Assembly (NCBI GenBank): GCA_018401705.1
Contig: JAGYKL010000028.1
Coordinates: 1-44,530, forward strand
Source of the DNA: Bacteroidia bacterium
Lineage (GTDB): Bacteria > Bacteroidota > Bacteroidia > M30B66
Direction: 5' to 3'
Length of the DNA stretch: 44,530 nt
The translations under genes and the position numbers were made by a program. The notes beneath the pieces were generated by a model, which searched no databases, was not told the DNA's origin, and saw only the letters and a program-made list of their open reading frames with translations. This document shows positions 23,777-31,641 of the stretch, piece after piece (position 1 is the first letter of the stretch; the number at the start of each line of letters is the position of its first letter).

Positions 23777-24529
23777 CTAAACTAAAACCGCCATACCTCC
23801 GTCAATGTTGTATTCAGAGCCAGTAATAAATGAAGCATCATCACTAGCGAGGAAAGTAACAAGTTTCGAAATCTCTTCTGGCTTTCCAAAACGCTTCATA
23901 GGAATTCTATTCTGCATCATCTGAGCAAAACCTTGAATCATCTCAGGGCTCATACCTGCTTTCCCAAATATTGGAGTGTCAATTGGTCCAGGATTCACAG
24001 CATTTATTCTAATCTTTTTGGGTGCAAGTTCTGTTGCTGCAGTTCTCGTATAAGAATTTAAAGCTGCTTTACTGGCGGCGTAAACTCCGGTATTTGACAT
24101 CCCTGTATAGGCATTTATAGAAGAAAGGTTAATAACCGAAGCTCCTTCTGCAAGAATTGGAATGAACTTTTCTAGCGTAAAAACCGCTCCTTTAAAATTG
24201 ATATTCATTTGAATGTCAAAGAATTCTTCAGTAACCCCACCTATCTGCGTAGGTAAAAATATCCCGGCATTAATAAAAAGAATATCAACTTTCCCATAAT
24301 TCTCGGTAACGAATGACACCAAATTGTCAATATCAGCAAGATTTGAGGCATCAGATTTAATTGCCATTGCATTTTCGCCAAGCTTTGCTGCGGCAGCATT
24401 TAAACCTTCTTGGTTTCGGCCGGTAATAATCACCTTAGCACCTTCTTGAATAAAATTTTCGGCAGTGGAAAAACCAATTCCTGAGCTACCTCCAGTTACT
24501 ACTGCTACTTTGTTTTGTAATTTTTTCAT
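23777..24529 (-). CDS. SDR family NAD(P)-dependent oxidoreductase
   Basis: This 250-residue classical short-chain dehydrogenase has the nucleotide motif TGGSSGIG (12-19), NAGIF (about 89), the catalytic INLSSI Ser (about 135), YAASK (Tyr/Lys about 149-153) and NPGPIDTPIF. The C-terminus SEYNIDGGMAVLV is standard. It oxidises or reduces a carbonyl/alcohol substrate that cannot be told from sequence. It is the first gene of a two-gene unit with the TetR gene. Its promoter carries a -7 box TACCTTTG flanked by two TetR-like operators, so it is probably induced by a ligand of that regulator. Confidence 0.9.
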   Translation of the reverse strand: MKKLQNKVAVVTGGSSGIGFSTAENFIQEGAKVIITGRNQEGLNAAAAKLGENAMAIKSDASNLADIDNLVSFVTENYGKVDILFINAGIFLPTQIGGVTEEFFDIQMNINFKGAVFTLEKFIPILAEGASVINLSSINAYTGMSNTGVYAASKAALNSYTRTAATELAPKKIRINAVNPGPIDTPIFGKAGMSPEMIQGFAQMMQNRIPMKRFGKPEEISKLVTFLASDDASFITGSEYNIDGGMAVLV

Positions 24530-24541
24530 GTATTATTTTTT

Positions 24542-24589
24542 GGAACGTTTGTTCCGCAAAGGTATAGAATTTTCGGAATGTTCGTTCCG
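24542..24589 (-). promoter_or_regulatory. SDR promoter with double TetR-type operator
   Basis: GGAACGTTTGTTCC (24542-24555) and CGGAATGTTCGTTCCG (24574-24589) are related palindromes whose centres are 33 bp apart, about three helical turns. Between them on the minus strand is TACCTTTG (24557-24564), a perfect -7 element. One operator covers the start site and the other the -33/spacer region, as expected for repression by the neighbouring TetR protein. Confidence 0.65.
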
Positions 24590-24670
24590 TTTTATTAACA
24601 ACACTGCCTATAGCACTGTTTTTCTGTTTGTTAAAACATAAATCCGATTTATTTGGAATTAATCTAAAGA

Positions 24671-24715
24671 TGTGACTCATGTCACTTACAAGCTTACTTC
24701 ATATGCTCAACTTTG
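24671..24715 (+). promoter_or_regulatory. CRP/FNR-type site and -7 element of the TauE/SafE gene
   Basis: TGTGACTCATGTCACT (24671-24686) is a CRP/FNR-type palindrome with perfect GTGAC/GTCAC arms. After exactly 21 bp comes CAACTTTG (24708-24715), a near match to TAnnTTTG. The site centre is about 40.5 bp upstream of the expected start, class II activator geometry. The gene begins at 24731. Confidence 0.65.
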
Positions 24716-24730
24716 CATAAAATTTAACAC

Positions 24731-25543
24731 ATGCTCATCATAGGATATATTGCTTCACTCATTATTGGTATTTCACTTGGTTTAATTGGCGGGGGCGGTT
24801 CTATATTAACAGTTCCTGTGCTTGTTTATCTTATGGGTGTTGACCCTGTAATGGCAACAGCATATTCATTATTTATTGTGGGAACAACATCGCTAGCAGG
24901 AGTTATTCCAAAATACAAGGCAGGTGAGGTAAATATTAAGACAGCAACTATTTTCGGCATCCCTGCAATAGCTGCAGTATTCTTAACAAGAAAATTCATA
25001 GTTCCTGCAATACCCGAAGAGATTTTCTCTATCGGAAGCTTCGTCTTATCCAAAGGCATTCTGCTTATGGTACTATTTGCGGTGTTGATGGTTTTTGCTT
25101 CTGTTTCGATGATTACCTCGAAAAAAGATGCAGAACCTGAATCAGGTGAGCAAAAGTTCAACTTCCCACTTATCTTTCTGGAAGGAATTATTGTGGGCAC
25201 ATTAACAGGTCTTGTTGGAGCCGGTGGTGGCTTCCTAATTATCCCTGCACTTGTTATATTAAGTAAACTTCCTATGAAGCAAGCCGTAGGAACTTCACTC
25301 CTTATTATAGCAGCCAAGTCGCTTATTGGCTTTACAGGCGATTTAGGTAATGATCCTATGGATTGGAGGTTGATTCTCACAGTTACAGGTTTAGCCATTG
25401 TTGGAATTATCCTCGGTAGCATGCTAAGTAAAAAAGTAGATGGCAAAAAGCTTAAAAAAGGCTTTGGATGGTTTGTGCTAATAATGGGTATTTACATACT
25501 TGTAAAAGAGCTATTCTTTCATTCAGATGCCGCAATTCACTAG
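24731..25543 (+). CDS. TauE/SafE family anion (sulfite-type) transporter
   Basis: This 270-residue membrane protein has about eight helices in two similar halves, each with a Gly-rich start: GLIGGGGSILTVPVLVYLMG near residue 18 and GLVGAGGGFLIIPALVIL near 160. These are diagnostic for TauE/SafE, which move sulfite, sulfonates or related anions across the inner membrane. A hydrophilic loop at about 125-145 separates the halves. It is preceded by the first of five CRP/FNR-type promoters and lies just before the persulfide dioxygenase operon, so export of sulfite made by that enzyme is the likely role. Confidence 0.85.
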   Translation: MLIIGYIASLIIGISLGLIGGGGSILTVPVLVYLMGVDPVMATAYSLFIVGTTSLAGVIPKYKAGEVNIKTATIFGIPAIAAVFLTRKFIVPAIPEEIFSIGSFVLSKGILLMVLFAVLMVFASVSMITSKKDAEPESGEQKFNFPLIFLEGIIVGTLTGLVGAGGGFLIIPALVILSKLPMKQAVGTSLLIIAAKSLIGFTGDLGNDPMDWRLILTVTGLAIVGIILGSMLSKKVDGKKLKKGFGWFVLIMGIYILVKELFFHSDAAIH

Positions 25544-25545
25544 CG

Positions 25546-25590
25546 TGTAACTCAAGTCACATTTTAAAAACGAAACAATCTCGACCTTTG
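25546..25590 (+). promoter_or_regulatory. CRP/FNR-type site and -7 element of the main sulfur operon
   Basis: TGTAACTCAAGTCACA (25546-25561) is followed after exactly 21 bp by GACCTTTG (25583-25590), one mismatch from TAnnTTTG. It is the same geometry as at the other four sulfur promoters. The operon's first gene starts at 25622. Confidence 0.65.
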
Positions 25591-25621
25591 TGTCATAATT
25601 TAAACTGAAAACAATTTCAAG

Positions 25622-27037
25622 ATGAAAATAGAACAGATATACACAGGTTGCCTTGCTCAAGGAGCCTACTACATTGAAAGCAATGGAGAAGTTGCAATTA
25701 TTGATCCTTTGCGCGAAGTTGAACCATACCTTGCAAAGGCTCAAAAAGATGGAGCTCAAATTAAGTATGTGTTAGAAACGCATTTTCATGCGGATTTTGT
25801 TTCGGGACATCTAGATCTTGCTGCGAAAAGCGGAGCTCCAATTGTATTTGGACCTAATGCAAATCCCGAATTTGAAGCTCATATAGCTGAAGACGGTGAA
25901 ATCCTGAAATTAGGAAACATCAGCATCAAAGTACTACATACTCCCGGTCACACTATGGAAAGTACTTGCTACTTGTTGAGAGATGAGAATGGAAAAGACG
26001 TTGCCCTCTTTAGTGGTGACACCTTGTTCATTGGAGATGTAGGCCGTCCAGATCTAGCTCAGAAAGCAGCTCATATGACTCAAGAGCAGTTGGCAGAGAC
26101 CCTTTTTGATTCTTTAAGAAACAAGATTATGCCATTAGCAGATGACATTACTGTTTATCCAGCTCATGGCGCTGGCTCTGCATGTGGAAAAAACATGAGT
26201 AAAGAAACCACAGATTTATTAGGCAATCAGAAGAAGAATAATTACGCACTTCGTGCTGATATGACTAAAGCAGAGTTTGTGAAAGAAGTTACAACAGGCC
26301 TAATGCCTCCTCCTGCATACTTTCCACTTAATGTGGCAATGAATAAGCATGGGTATGATAGTATCGACGAGGTGCTTGACAGAGGTTTACATGCATTAAG
26401 CCCTGCAGGTTTTGAAGCCGCTGCCAATGAAACTGGAGCGCTAATCTTAGATACTAGAGCACCACATGTTTTTGCTAAGGGATTCATTCCGAATTCAATT
26501 AATATTGGAATTGACGGAGGTTTTGCTCCATGGGTTGGCGCCTTAATACCTGATATCAAGCAGAATATTTTACTTGTAACTGAGCAAGGAAGAGAAGAAG
26601 AAGTTGTTACTCGTTTAGCAAGAGTAGGTTACGATTTTACAATCGGATACTTAAAAGATGGCTTCGAAGCTTGGGCAGAAGATAAAAGAGAATTCGACAG
26701 TATTGAATCTGTTGATGCTGAATTCCTTGCTGAAGAAATGAAAAAGAAAGAGCTTAATATTCTGGATGTTAGAAAAGAAAGTGAATACAAAAGCGAACAC
26801 ATTATTGATGCTGAAAATGCTCCTTTAGATTTTATCAATGAAAGCATGATGAAAGTATCGAAAGACAAGACCTATTATGTTCATTGTGCAGGAGGATATA
26901 GATCTATGATTTTTGCGTCTATACTTAAAGCAAGAGGATACGACAATCTTATTGATGTTAAAGGCGGATTTAGTGCGATCAAGCAACAAGCAGATATTCC
27001 GGTTACTGAATACGTTTGTCCAACAACATTATTATAA
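25622..27037 (+). CDS. Persulfide dioxygenase-like MBL / double rhodanese fusion (copy 1)
   Basis: The 471 residues hold an ETHE1-like metallo-beta-lactamase domain (about 1-235) with THFHADFVSGH (His54, His56, Asp58), HTPGHTMEST, SGDTLFIGDVGRPDL and YPAHGAGSACGKN, followed by two rhodanese domains. The first (about 260-350) lacks a catalytic Cys. The second (about 365-460) has CAGGYRS with Cys422. ETHE1-type iron enzymes oxidise persulfides to sulfite; the rhodanese can combine sulfite with persulfide sulfur to give thiosulfate. A paralogue is at 36773-38179. It heads a plus-strand run of genes to 31641 under a CRP/FNR-type promoter. Confidence 0.9.
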   Translation: MKIEQIYTGCLAQGAYYIESNGEVAIIDPLREVEPYLAKAQKDGAQIKYVLETHFHADFVSGHLDLAAKSGAPIVFGPNANPEFEAHIAEDGEILKLGNISIKVLHTPGHTMESTCYLLRDENGKDVALFSGDTLFIGDVGRPDLAQKAAHMTQEQLAETLFDSLRNKIMPLADDITVYPAHGAGSACGKNMSKETTDLLGNQKKNNYALRADMTKAEFVKEVTTGLMPPPAYFPLNVAMNKHGYDSIDEVLDRGLHALSPAGFEAAANETGALILDTRAPHVFAKGFIPNSINIGIDGGFAPWVGALIPDIKQNILLVTEQGREEEVVTRLARVGYDFTIGYLKDGFEAWAEDKREFDSIESVDAEFLAEEMKKKELNILDVRKESEYKSEHIIDAENAPLDFINESMMKVSKDKTYYVHCAGGYRSMIFASILKARGYDNLIDVKGGFSAIKQQADIPVTEYVCPTTLL

Positions 27038-27054
27038 ACCATCACAACCATCAC

Positions 27055-27086
27055 AAGCCGGAGGCAAAGAAATTTCTCTCCGGCTT
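27055..27086 (+). repeat. Strong hairpin between dioxygenase and rhodanese genes
   Basis: AAGCCGGAG and CTCCGGCTT form a perfect 9-bp stem with a 14-base loop, followed by AATTT. It could partly terminate transcription after the first gene or protect its mRNA end. Just before it, ACCATCACA is tandemly repeated (27038-27056). Confidence 0.5.
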
Positions 27087-27100
27087 AATTTAAACCGAAC

Positions 27101-27388
27101 ATGAAAACAATTCAGGAATTACTTAAAGATTCGACTACGAAAATCATTGATGTTCGCAGTCCGGGCGAATTTGCATCAGAGCATCTTACTAATGCCATAA
27201 ATATTCCGTTAGAAACTATCGCAGCAAGAGCATCAGAAATCATTGCAATGAAAGCTCCTGTTTTAGTTTATTGCCGAAGCGGAGCAAGAAGCGGAATGGC
27301 TGCTTCAATTTTAAAGCAAGCAGGCCTAGACAGCGTTGTAAACGGAGGCTCTGTTTATGATTTACTATTCGAAATTCAAAATCATTAA
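27101..27388 (+). CDS. Single-domain rhodanese
   Basis: This 95-residue cytoplasmic rhodanese has DVRSPGEFASEHLTNAINIP (the CH2A-type Asp-Val-Arg start) and the active-site loop YCRSGARSG (Cys at about 64). A six-residue loop of this kind favours sulfane sulfur transfer. No signal peptide is present. It lies second in the sulfur operon, 63 bp after the dioxygenase fusion and 2 bp before the next rhodanese. It probably carries persulfide sulfur to or from the dioxygenase. Confidence 0.9.
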   Translation: MKTIQELLKDSTTKIIDVRSPGEFASEHLTNAINIPLETIAARASEIIAMKAPVLVYCRSGARSGMAASILKQAGLDSVVNGGSVYDLLFEIQNH

Positions 27389-27390
27389 TC

Positions 27391-27699
27391 ATGTTGGGCT
27401 TCATAAAGAAATTATTCGGCGAATCTGTAGATTTTAAACAACTAATATCTGAAGGTGCTTTGATTATTGATGTTAGATCTCCTGCAGAATTTAAAAGTGG
27501 TCACATTAAAGGTTCCACAAACATTCCTGTAGACAAGATCAAAAACAAAACTCAGGAGCTACAATCAAAAGGCAAAGCAATCATAACAGTTTGCAGAAGC
27601 GGCTCTAGAAGTGGAATGGCTAAAAGCATTCTTACATCAGCAGGTATAAAAGCATATAATGGTGGCCCTTGGAATAGTCTCCAGGGAAAAATTAGATAA
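27391..27699 (+). CDS. Single-domain rhodanese
   Basis: This 102-residue rhodanese has DVRSPAEFKSGHIKGSTNIP and the active loop VCRSGSRSG (Cys about 69). A short N-terminal extension, MLGFIKKLFGES, could be an amphipathic helix at the membrane. It resembles the gene 2 bp upstream (same GMA.SIL..AG helix), which suggests tandem duplication and divergence. Its role is sulfane sulfur transfer within the sulfur operon. Confidence 0.9.
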   Translation: MLGFIKKLFGESVDFKQLISEGALIIDVRSPAEFKSGHIKGSTNIPVDKIKNKTQELQSKGKAIITVCRSGSRSGMAKSILTSAGIKAYNGGPWNSLQGKIR

Positions 27700-27779
27700 A
27701 ACCTTCTTTTAATAATCTTCTTAGTAAGCAAAAACATGGAACTTTCTTTTGGGAAAGTCAAATATAGATTGCTTCATTT

Positions 27780-28001
27780 TTGACTAATCGGCAAATAAAA
27801 CAGAATTTGAATAAGCAAATTAAACCCTTTTTAATCCTGTCAATTTCTGCTGTAATAGGCGGTGCTATAGGATATTCATATTATCATTTTTACGGTTGTA
27901 CAAATGGATGTGCAATAACCGGATCTCCGGTAAACAGCACCTTATACTTTGCATTCCTTGGAGCTTTAGTTCCAGGAATGTTTAATAAAACGAAAAAATA
28001 A
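27780..28001 (+). CDS. DUF6132-like small membrane protein, TTG start
   Basis: This 73-residue protein has two membrane helices (about 16-32 and 53-66) with YGCTNGCAITGSPVNSTLYFAF between them, the signature of DUF6132. The two Cys flank a Gly-rich turn and may bind metal or carry a persulfide. In-frame TAG lies just upstream, so TTG at 27780 (or TTG at 27807, codon 10) must be the start. The family occurs beside rhodanese and YeeE genes, as here, so a role in thiol/sulfur transport is inferred from context. Confidence 0.65.
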   Translation: MTNRQIKQNLNKQIKPFLILSISAVIGGAIGYSYYHFYGCTNGCAITGSPVNSTLYFAFLGALVPGMFNKTKK

Positions 28002-28007
28002 TCTGTG

Positions 28008-28856
28008 ATGATTAATAAAATACTGTTTACAACTGATTTTTCAGACTTATCAGAGAAGACCTTGAGTGTATCTCAGACCATTGCAAGAAAGCTTGGCGCT
28101 GAAATATTTGCACTCCATATCGTGAGTTTACCTTCCCATATTTTGCTAACGGAAGAAGGCGAATTGCTTGACGATTGCGAAATGGACAATTCAGAACCAT
28201 TTCTAAATAAGATAAAAGCAGAAGAGCATTTTGAAAAGATGCAGCAAAATTCTGATGTTAAAATCAACACGAAGGTCTTGTATGGACATTTTAACGAAAC
28301 TGCTCTTAATTACGCTAATCAACTTAATCCAGACTTAATCATCATGGGAAGTCATGGGATTCATTCTGTTAAGGAACGAATCTCAGGTTCTCATACTGAA
28401 TATCTGGCAATGCATGTCAAAATGCCTGTACTCAATATTAAGGAGATAAACCAGAATGATGAGATTAAACGAATTGTTTTGGCTAGCGCCTTTCACGATG
28501 ATGATATTCCAAATTGCAATATTGTACTTGGCTTAAGAGAGGCCTTCGAAGCACAGCTTTGCCTTTTAAGAGTAAATACTAAAAACAACTTCCTTTCTGA
28601 TACAGAGGCTATCGAGCACATGCAGACTTTTGCAAAATTGCACGGATTAATGGATGTTGAATATCATGTATTTAACGCTCATTCTGTTGAAGAAGGGGTT
28701 ATTGAATTTGCCGCAAAAGAACAAATTGATCTATTGGCAATTGGCTCAAATCAAAGAACAGGATTCAACAAATTCCTTCAAGGTTGCATTTCTGCAGATC
28801 TGGTAAATCATGCTAATAAACCATTGTTAACCTTTCCATTAAAATTAAAAAAATGA
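28008..28856 (+). CDS. Tandem universal stress protein (UspA family)
   Basis: This protein is 282 residues from ATG 28008 (a GTG directly before it is the alternative start). Two Usp domains are visible. The first, about 1-145, starts NKILFTTDFSDLSEKTL and has MGSHGIHSVKERISGSHTE. The second, about 147-282, has AIGSNQRTGFNKFLQGC followed by KPLLTFPL. The second domain retains a G-2X-G-type nucleotide-binding loop only approximately. Usp proteins bind ATP or act as stress switches. It sits 6 bp after the DUF6132 gene and overlaps the YeeE gene by 4 bp, so it belongs to the sulfur operon and may control the transporter. Confidence 0.85.
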   Translation: MINKILFTTDFSDLSEKTLSVSQTIARKLGAEIFALHIVSLPSHILLTEEGELLDDCEMDNSEPFLNKIKAEEHFEKMQQNSDVKINTKVLYGHFNETALNYANQLNPDLIIMGSHGIHSVKERISGSHTEYLAMHVKMPVLNIKEINQNDEIKRIVLASAFHDDDIPNCNIVLGLREAFEAQLCLLRVNTKNNFLSDTEAIEHMQTFAKLHGLMDVEYHVFNAHSVEEGVIEFAAKEQIDLLAIGSNQRTGFNKFLQGCISADLVNHANKPLLTFPLKLKK

Positions 28857-29419
28857 TAGAGTTGTTAAAAGAGCCGTGGCCCTGGTATGTGAGTGGACCA
28901 CTAATCGGAATAAGTATTCCGATATTATTGATTCTTGGCAACAAAATGCTTGGAATTTCATCTTCGCTTAGACATACTTGCGCTGCTGTTCTTCCTGGAA
29001 ATGTTGCCTTCTTAAAATACAACTGGAAATCAGAAATGTGGAGTATGTTCTTCGCTTTGGGGATTTTCATCGGAGGTTTCATTGGAGGAAACCTCCTTAA
29101 CAATGGAGAACCTGTTAAAATATCTGCTGAAACAGTTGAAGACATTAAGGCTTTAGGGATTAATTCTTTTGAAGGACTTGTACCATCTGATATTTTTAGC
29201 TGGGATGCAGTTTTTACTCTTCAAGGTTTGATTATTCTAGTTTTTGGTGGATTTATGATTGGGTTTGGTAGCCGCTACGCCGGCGGATGTACTTCGGGAC
29301 ATGCTATTATGGGCCTTTCTAGTCTTCAATGGCCTTCATTAGTTGCTGTAATCTTCTTCTTTGTTGGAGGCTTAATTATGACTCATCTCATTGCTCCGGT
29401 TCTATATTCAATTCTATAA
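28853..29419 (+). CDS. YeeE/YedE family thiosulfate transporter, first half
   Basis: This 188-residue protein has four or five helices and the conserved SRYAGGCTSGHAIMGLSSLQ motif (Cys about 146), the substrate-relay Cys motif of YeeE/YedE (TsuA) proteins. Known full-length YeeE transporters are about 350 residues and take up thiosulfate by passing it between Cys residues. Here the transporter is split in two, this gene being the GCTSGH-containing part and the next gene the ACPGP part. The start ATG overlaps the Usp stop (ATGA). Confidence 0.85.
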   Translation: MIELLKEPWPWYVSGPLIGISIPILLILGNKMLGISSSLRHTCAAVLPGNVAFLKYNWKSEMWSMFFALGIFIGGFIGGNLLNNGEPVKISAETVEDIKALGINSFEGLVPSDIFSWDAVFTLQGLIILVFGGFMIGFGSRYAGGCTSGHAIMGLSSLQWPSLVAVIFFFVGGLIMTHLIAPVLYSIL

Positions 29420-29423
29420 AAAC

Positions 29424-29834
29424 ATGAAGTACATAAAATATATGCTTGTTGGAACCATGTTTGGCTTGGTTCTTACAAAAACAGAAGCTGTTTCTTGGTT
29501 TAGGATACAAGAGATGTTCCGATTCCAAAGCTTTCATATGTATGGAATTATTGGTTCGGCAATCGTTGTTGGAGTTATATCCATACAAATCATTAAACGA
29601 TTTAAAATCAAAGCATTGGGAGGAGAAACCATTTCAATTCCGGATAAGAAATTTAATAAAGGGGCCATTTTTGGCGGAACCATTTTTGGAATGGGATGGG
29701 CGCTTGCCGGCGCTTGTCCAGGTCCACTCTATGCACTTCTTGGTGCTGGATATACATCAATTATAGTAGTTATTCTAAGTGCTCTGGCAGGCACCTGGGT
29801 TTACAGCTACTTAAGACCAAAGCTTCCACATTAA
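29424..29834 (+). CDS. YeeE/YedE family thiosulfate transporter, second half
   Basis: I use the ATG at 29424 (136 residues), 4 bp after the preceding stop; the frame is open further upstream only inside the first half. Four helices are seen, with GMGWALAGACPGPLYALLGAG (Cys about 96), the second Cys motif of YeeE/YedE. Together with the preceding gene it makes a two-subunit transporter, likely for thiosulfate. The following gene encodes a lipoprotein rhodanese that could deliver or receive the sulfur. Confidence 0.85.
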   Translation: MKYIKYMLVGTMFGLVLTKTEAVSWFRIQEMFRFQSFHMYGIIGSAIVVGVISIQIIKRFKIKALGGETISIPDKKFNKGAIFGGTIFGMGWALAGACPGPLYALLGAGYTSIIVVILSALAGTWVYSYLRPKLPH

Positions 29835-29846
29835 TAACTAAATAAG

Positions 29847-30200
29847 ATGAAATTCAAATTCTATTTTCTGTTAACCGTTTTTACTGTCATTACGGTTAGT
29901 TCATGTCATTCTCAGCCAAGAAGTATTTCAGTAACTGAGTTTAAAAGCGAGCTTAATAAAAAAAACTCAGTTTTAATTGACGTAAGAACACCTCAAGAGT
30001 TTGCTTCGGGTCATATTCAAGGAGCTACCAATATTGATTTTTACGCCAAAGATTTCGAATCTCAGATATATACAGCAGGAGAAAAATCAAATGTTCTCAT
30101 TTATTGTGCCTCAGGTAACCGAAGCGGCCAGGCTTTAAAAAGTCTTAATGCTGGTAAATTTAAATCAATCAGCGACCTAAGCGGTGGAATCTGTGCCTAG
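29847..30200 (+). CDS. Exported lipoprotein rhodanese
   Basis: This 117-residue protein has a signal peptide with lipobox ITVSSC (Cys20), then a rhodanese domain with DVRTPQEFASGHIQGATNID and the catalytic loop YCASGNRSG (Cys about 90). It ends SGGICA, with a further Cys near the C-terminus that could form a relay. As a lipoprotein it acts on the outer side of the inner membrane or in the outer membrane, unlike the two cytoplasmic rhodaneses of the operon. Sulfane sulfur handling next to the YeeE transporter is the likely role. Confidence 0.85.
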   Translation: MKFKFYFLLTVFTVITVSSCHSQPRSISVTEFKSELNKKNSVLIDVRTPQEFASGHIQGATNIDFYAKDFESQIYTAGEKSNVLIYCASGNRSGQALKSLNAGKFKSISDLSGGICA

Positions 30201-30245
30201 CAACAGGAGGAAATTCAATAATAAAATAACACATAAACCTGAACC

Positions 30246-31219
30246 ATGAGAAAATTAATCTATCTCTTTGTAATTATTGTCATGGGCAGCCTTTTGTGGT
30301 ATTCATTAAACTATCTTGAAACTCACACAGAACAGACAAAATCCCTCATGAAAATGAGGAAAGCTATTGGTATGCCCCTAAAGAAAAGGATGTTCCTGAA
30401 GGCGAACAGAAAGAACTGATTAAATATGGTAAAGAGCTTGTTGCCCATACCTCAAAATATTTAGGACCCAAAGGGAGTGTTGCACAAATTTCGAACGGTT
30501 TAAATTGTCAAAATTGTCACCTCGATGCTGGTACTGTGATGTGGGGAAATAACTATTCGTCGGTTTACTCAACTTACCCAAAACTAAGAGCTAGGTCGGG
30601 GCAAGTAGAAGATATCCCCAAACGAGTGAACGACTGCTTCGAACGAAGTCTAAATGGCCAGGGACTAGATACTTCTTCCAAAGAAATGAAAGCCCTGATT
30701 GAATATATAACTTGGATAGGTCACAATCAGCCAAAAGGCGAAAAGACTTATGGCTCAGGTATACTTAAACTTGCATTTCTAGATCGTGCAGCTAATCCCC
30801 AAAAAGGTCAGTTAGTTTATCAAGAGAAATGTCAATCGTGTCACATGGCCAATGGAGAGGGAATAATGAATGCCGATGGCAACGAATATCAATATCCGCC
30901 GCTATGGGGCGAACATAGCTATAATTCAGGTGCTGGATTATTTAGAATGAGTAATCTTGCCGGTTACGCAAAGTCAAATATGCCTTTTGGAGCAAGTTTC
31001 GCTTATCCAATTTTAAGCGATGAAGAGGCCTGGGATGTTGCAGCTTATATTAATTCTCAACCAAGGCCTTCATTTAACAACACAAACGACTGGCCTGATA
31101 TCAGTAAAAAACCAATAGATCATCCTTTTGGTCCTTTTGCAGATAATTTTAGCGAAAAACAGCATAAATACGGTCCCTTTACAGATATTAAAACCTGGAA
31201 GGAACAACATTCAAAATAA
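30246..31219 (+). pseudogene. TsdA-like di-haem cytochrome c with a frameshift
   Basis: From ATG 30246 the frame encodes a signal anchor (MRKLIYLFVIIVMGSLLWYS) and then runs to TGA at 30417-30419. The cytochrome continues in the -1 frame from about 30320-30362: SYWYAP, then AHTSKYLGPKGSVAQISNG, the first haem site CQNCH (30506-30520), LRARSG, CFERSLNGQ, and the second haem site CQSCH followed by MANGEGIM. That frame has a stop at 30317-30319 and no start codon before GTG 30536, so the parts belong to one gene with one missing base (or a -1 shift). CQNCHLDAG and the ordering fit thiosulfate dehydrogenase TsdA relatives, which oxidise thiosulfate to tetrathionate. Confidence 0.75.
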
Positions 31220-31224
31220 CAACT

Positions 31225-31641
31225 ATGAAATACTTCTTATTTATTCTTTCATTAAGCCTGACCAGCTTAAACTTAAACTCTCAAACTACAGCCAAGCATA
31301 AAATTGTAATGCAGTTAACAAGCAGTGATACTCTTGTGCATAAAGGCTTACTTAAACAATTGAACAATCTGCATGAAGGTTGGGGCGATTCTGTTGAAAT
31401 AGAGGTAGTTTGTCACGGACCTGGAATTGAGTTTCTGATGAAAGGGAACACTCGAAATATGAATAAGATTAACAATCTGAAAGACAAAAAGATTAGGTTT
31501 GTGGCTTGTGAAAACACCCTGAAAGAGAAGAAAATAGATAAAAACAAGCTTTTGCCGAATCTGGAATATGTATTAATGGGCATTGCAGAAATCGTTGAAA
31601 AGCAGGAACAAGGGTGGTCATATATTAAAGCAGGGTTTTAA
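31225..31641 (+). CDS. Exported DsrE/DsrF-like protein
   Basis: This 138-residue protein has a signal peptide (about 1-19, LNSQ) and a DsrE-like fold: HKIVMQLTSSD, GDSVEIEVVCHGPGIEFLMKG, then IRFVACENTLKEKKI and YVLMGIAEIVEKQEQGWSYIKAGF. The VCHGPGI and VACENTL Cys are the conserved pair of this family; the second is the usual sulfur carrier. Members bind sulfane sulfur or act near sulfur oxidases. It lies 5 bp after the cytochrome gene and closes the operon. Confidence 0.8.
   Translation: MKYFLFILSLSLTSLNLNSQTTAKHKIVMQLTSSDTLVHKGLLKQLNNLHEGWGDSVEIEVVCHGPGIEFLMKGNTRNMNKINNLKDKKIRFVACENTLKEKKIDKNKLLPNLEYVLMGIAEIVEKQEQGWSYIKAGF

Noticed and set aside
24826-25446. 206-codon minus-strand open frame
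   Set aside because: It is entirely antisense to the TauE/SafE gene, whose membrane-protein motifs are clear; low-complexity Ile/Ala/Pro/Ser composition is an artefact of the opposite frame.
27736-27783. Possible 15-codon leader peptide before the DUF6132 gene
   Set aside because: The frame MELSFGKV... ends where the TTG start lies, which could mean coupling, but its length and composition give no real support.
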